This document shows positions 7,527 to 10,039 of a DNA stretch of 10,039 nucleotides, one piece after another. Position 1 is the stretch's first letter; the number at the start of each line of letters is the position of its first letter. The notes beneath the pieces are model-generated. The model did no database searches. It was given only the letters and a program-made list of their open reading frames with translations, and was not told where the DNA came from. The position numbers and the translations under genes are program-made. This stretch comes from Spirogloea muscicola (taxonomy: Eukaryota; Streptophyta; Zygnematophyceae; Spirogloeales; Spirogloeaceae): assembly GCA_009602725.1 (NCBI GenBank), contig WELB01000446.1, forward strand, positions 1 through 10,039, given 5' to 3'.

Positions 7527-7679
7527 TGCTTTCTCTCTTTGCGAGAGTCGCTTTCTGTTTGTTTGGCTGGCCTCTCACAGCCCTCGCCGGTTTCCTTTGC
7601 TGGTTTTGGGCCCTGAACACGTGTTTCGGCAAGAGTTGGCCTCCTCTCTGATTGCATGCGCCTCCGTCCCCAAGGCATG

Positions 7680-7817
7680 AAGTCTCCCCCGTAGCCCCAT
7701 CAGGCAGCTCACTCACACCCTCGCTCGCTTCGCACCCCGCTCGTCTCTCTCCCGCCGCGTCTCCGGCCGCACCCCCAGAGCCCCCCAAGCTCGCTCCAGC
7801 TCGCCGCCGCCGCCGCC
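7680..7817 (+). promoter_or_regulatory. Pyrimidine-rich probable 5' leader
   Basis: C/T-rich sequence (CACACCCTCGCTCGCTTC, CTCGTCTCTCTCCCGCC) without ATG, ending in a GCCGCCGCC run before the ATG at 7818. This is typical of plant 5' untranslated leaders. No TATA box is evident upstream, and the transcription start is not located. Confidence 0.5.
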
Positions 7818-7964
7818 ATGAACAGGCTTCTCTTCTGCTGTGCTCACCCCCGCGCCGCCACCGCGGGCACCACCATGGGGGCGGACCCGTACACCACTGG
7901 CCCTGCCTATGGAGCCACCGGCTATGGAGCCACCGGCAACCACCACGCCGGCCGTCACGCGGCG
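7818..7964 (+). CDS. First coding exon of the small gene
   Basis: Starts at ATG 7818 after GCCGCCGCC, with an in-frame ATG at 7875. It ends in ...CACGCGGCG before GTGAGA and encodes 49 residues in the long form. Confidence 0.55.
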
Positions 7965-8456
7965 GTGAGAAAGCTGCACGCTTGACCTGCATTCACTTTG
8001 TGCAGTCACACAGCTGCAATGTTGGCCATCGCGTACACTGAGGCCTGTCCCGCAATGGCAAGTCTACAGCAGCCGCAGCATGACTGAGCAAGCATATATT
8101 GCGCCTCTCTTTGTGCTCTAAACCTGTGCCTCTGTTCTCAGTCAGTAGCGTCATGAAACCTTCGCCACCGCTCAGCTTGATGCCAGGCAGTTGCTGCCAG
8201 CCTAGTTGGACACCTCATTGCAGTGCTTGCACATTGTTCCAGCACGGTAGTCATGGCTAATGCCTTGGTCACTTTGTTGAATGCGCAGGAAGCTGCCACT
8301 GTCGCCGCAGTGGCTGAGCATGAGCACAACAAGCACCAGAGGCAGCGAGCTTTTGGTGGGGGTGGTCTGTTTGGCCGCAGACGCCCTGCAACTGCCATAG
8401 GAGCCACACCGGGGGTTGCACCAGTTCGGCGCAGGAAGTTCCTAGGACTTTTGTAA
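7818..8456 (+). CDS. Small unrecognised two-exon protein, Gly/Ala/His-rich with Arg-rich C-terminus
   Basis: The model joins 7818-7964 to 8289-8456 (GTGAGA donor, TGCGCAG acceptor, phase 0) and ends in TAA, giving 104 residues. A second in-frame ATG at 7875, in good context (CACCATGG), would give 85. Visible parts: a short Cys-containing N-terminus (MNRLLFCCAHPRAATAG), a Gly/Thr/Tyr segment with YGATG twice, a His/Ala/Glu stretch (NHHAGRHAAEAATVAAVAEH), then FGGGGLFGRRR and a basic end (VRRRKFLGLL). Composition recalls hydrophilic stress proteins such as LEA or ASR types, but no defining motif (K-segment, ASR domain) is seen, so no function is claimed. Support comes from the CT-rich leader, Kozak-like ATGs, phase agreement and biased composition. 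An extra exon within the intron cannot be excluded. Confidence 0.55.
7908..7937 (+). repeat. 15-bp exact tandem repeat inside the coding exon
   Basis: TATGGAGCCACCGGC occurs twice head to tail, encoding YGATG twice. The unit length preserves frame. Confidence 0.95.
8289..8456 (+). CDS. Second coding exon of the small gene
   Basis: Follows a TGCGCAG acceptor and encodes 55 residues, Ala/Glu/His-rich and then Gly/Arg-rich, ending at TAA 8454-8456. The stop overlaps a donor-like GTAAGC, which is more likely chance. Confidence 0.6.
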   Translation, partial: EAATVAAVAEHEHNKHQRQRAFGGGGLFGRRRPATAIGATPGVAPVRRRKFLGLL

Positions 8457-8629
8457 GCTGGATGCACTATTCCCACCTGCAGTGAGCAGGAGAGGCCTCA
8501 AAAAGCTTTATCCTTCGGCTGGACTTTTGACACCTCCTTTGACCACACTGTAGTGCCTTACTACTGGCATGGGGGTGGAGACATCTAGGACACTCTTGAT
8601 TGTTTCACATCTTGCCATCTTGTTGAAGT

Positions 8630-8701
8630 CTGCTCTGGCCATCCATTGCTCTGATGCCCACTGGACTCTGCTCTGGCCATCATTGCTCTGATGACCAATG
8701 A
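8630..8701 (+). repeat. ~37-bp tandem duplication
   Basis: CTGCTCTGGCCATCCATTG... is followed directly by CTGCTCTGGCCATCATTG.... Both units continue through CTCTGATG and CCA. Confidence 0.9.
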
Positions 8702-9046
8702 GAGCACCATGTATACTGAGTTCTTCAGACAAAAGAGTGTGGAAATGCCTGATGACCAAGTTGTCTTGAATGCACGATGCTTATGAGGAGAGCCATCTGC
8801 TTACACATGCCGTTTATACACATCTGCTTATACAAAGTTTTACTTGATTACTCCTTGAAGTTCTACTTGAGTTTGCAAGAAAGATTCACTGAAGAGAAAG
8901 AGATTGTGCAGAAGGGGAGAGGATGTTGTTAAACTTGTGAATTCGTAAGCAGTGCTATTTGTGAAAACAGTGGAAGTTAATTGCAGGAAAATCTTGGCAT
9001 GGATTCGCTATACTGTGACTGTCTATTTGTAATATACATTGAATTG

Positions 9047-9114
9047 TCAATGATTGGCCTACACCTGGTTGTTAAGTAACAAGAAATGGTCAATGACTGG
9101 CCTAGCCTACATCT
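9047..9114 (+). repeat. Short direct repeat
   Basis: GTCAATGATTGGCCTACACCT near 9047 is echoed by GTCAATGACTGGCCTAGCCT near 9089, about 42 bases on. Confidence 0.75.
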
Positions 9115-9329
9115 CTAGGGGTTCCATCGACTGAGTACACTACACTGCAGCTTCAGCAGACCAACAATACTTCGCCCTACAAACCCTGTGTTGCACGACG
9201 ATCATGCAAATTCTTCTCATGATCGAGTTTGCTCAAGTAGCTGACATTGACAGGTCTTAAATTCCTGCCCTCTTAGGAACGCTCCCGCCACTGAACTGGT
9301 GGCAATCTGATTGTGTAAGCTGTGTTAGT

Positions 9330-9420
9330 CTGGAGATAAACTTAAAAACAAGCCAGATGTCGTACTGTTATTTATAATATAGTCGATATATAATCTGGAG
9401 ACATGCCTAAAAACAAGCCA
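9330..9420 (+). repeat. Short direct repeat in AT-rich DNA
   Basis: TCTGGAGATAAACTTAAAAA and TCTGGAGACATGCCTAAAAA, each followed by CAAGCCA, about 60 bases apart. Confidence 0.8.
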
Positions 9421-9900
9421 TAATATAATCTCATCACGTTTTAACGTACACAGTCTGACTAATTTAAGTGATAACAATATATCGACATTGCTTAGTACTA
9501 GCAACGGCACCAGTGCGATGGAGATCAGCATTTGCATGCCCCTTCGTGCCTGGATGTGTTGCTCGGAACTTCAAAGCACGGTATGCGCGAGTCTATAGTC
9601 GCATCTGTAGCAGGTTGCAGGATATACATTATCAATTATCAAACTTGGAGGTGAGCAAACTTCTCAAGTGCTTTCCGAAATTACTGTCTAGTTATCAAGC
9701 TTCTACAACTTTTCACGTTAATCAGCATGCGAAGATGTTACCTGCTTAATCAGTTGTCATGGCAAGAGAAAAGCAGGCATCTGGTGCACCATGTCAGGTC
9801 GTCAAGCCTGTGCAGGAGTTACATATGCGTAAGAGTGGAGCCTAAAATTGGCTGTGGAGTCACTAGTGGCTTCAACAAGAGTTCGGAGGCTGTGATTAGC

Positions 9901-10039
<139 letters not shown>

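Larger units (their letters stand above)
4560..7600. repeat. Mosaic of short related noncoding repeats
   Basis: Diverged copies of a unit with core GGTGGCTGGGAAAGGCCAGCCC followed by AAAGAATGGACAAGGTCCGAAG. Copies or fragments lie near 4741, 4885-4950, 5009, 5157-5210, 5520-5575, 5880-5950, 6401-6475 and 6660-6765 in this orientation. Reversed copies lie near 5232-5295, 7474-7526 and 7564-7585. No frame in either strand encodes transposase, reverse transcriptase or integrase. Minus-strand frames look alike between copies only because the DNA repeats. It could be remnants of a non-autonomous element, or satellite-like. The family is not recognised. Confidence 0.75.
8457..9898. other. AT-richer noncoding DNA with small duplications
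   Basis: The left part is probably 3' UTR of the small gene; TTTGTAATATACATTG near 9027 is AT-rich and could be a plant poly(A) region. The open frame at 9468-9749 resembles nothing known and lacks coding-like composition. Confidence 0.5.

Noticed and set aside
7652-8041. 129-residue plus-strand Pro/Arg-rich frame
   Set aside because: It covers the leader and first exon of the small gene in another frame; the YGATG frame has better start context and splices in phase.
8454-8460. GTAAGC as a splice donor extending the small protein
   Set aside because: It overlaps the TAA stop, and no convincing in-phase downstream exon was found.

Overview
This window looks like nuclear DNA of a land plant. 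The evidence is a NAC-domain transcription factor gene (a plant-specific family) broken by eight spliceosomal introns of 151-289 bases, a second small intron-containing gene, noncoding repeats and a long (GA)n microsatellite at the right edge. I cannot name the species. GC is very high at the start of the NAC gene and falls towards its 3' end. Nothing bacterial, organellar or clearly viral is visible.

Bases 1-3743, plus strand: a NAC gene of the SOG1 (ANAC008) / SND2-NAC073 type, with its 5' end cut off by the window edge. Nine exon segments can be joined in consistent phase, giving about 636 visible residues: a short Pro/Ala segment, a NAC DNA-binding domain (about residues 22-180), a long linker, a region with eleven Ser-Gln sites in 203 residues (369-571), and a very basic C-terminal tail. 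An SQ cluster after this kind of NAC domain is what defines SOG1, the plant DNA-damage regulator phosphorylated by ATM and ATR, so a SOG1-like role is the best guess. A 72-bp tandem duplication lies in the intron before the main SQ exon.

Bases 3744-4516: no gene seen. 4518-4545: a G homopolymer containing the only ambiguous base (4535). 4560-7600: a mosaic of short related noncoding repeats in both orientations, including an inverted pair about 1 kb apart, a ~101-bp tandem repeat, a 38-bp tandem repeat and a 67-bp duplication offset by exactly 280 bases. No transposase, reverse transcriptase or integrase is readable.

Bases 6900-7240 are GC-rich and carry three CACGTG G-box hexamers within 70 bases; a fourth lies at 7618. 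A pyrimidine-rich leader (about 7680-7817) follows, then a two-exon small gene (7818-7964 and 8289-8456) for a protein of 104 or 85 residues that I do not recognise.

Bases 8457-9900 are AT-richer, with three small duplications and no convincing gene. The window ends in the GA microsatellite. The two genes are unlinked as far as the sequence shows, and no operon-like or multi-gene system is present. The most interesting item is the SQ-rich NAC regulator.
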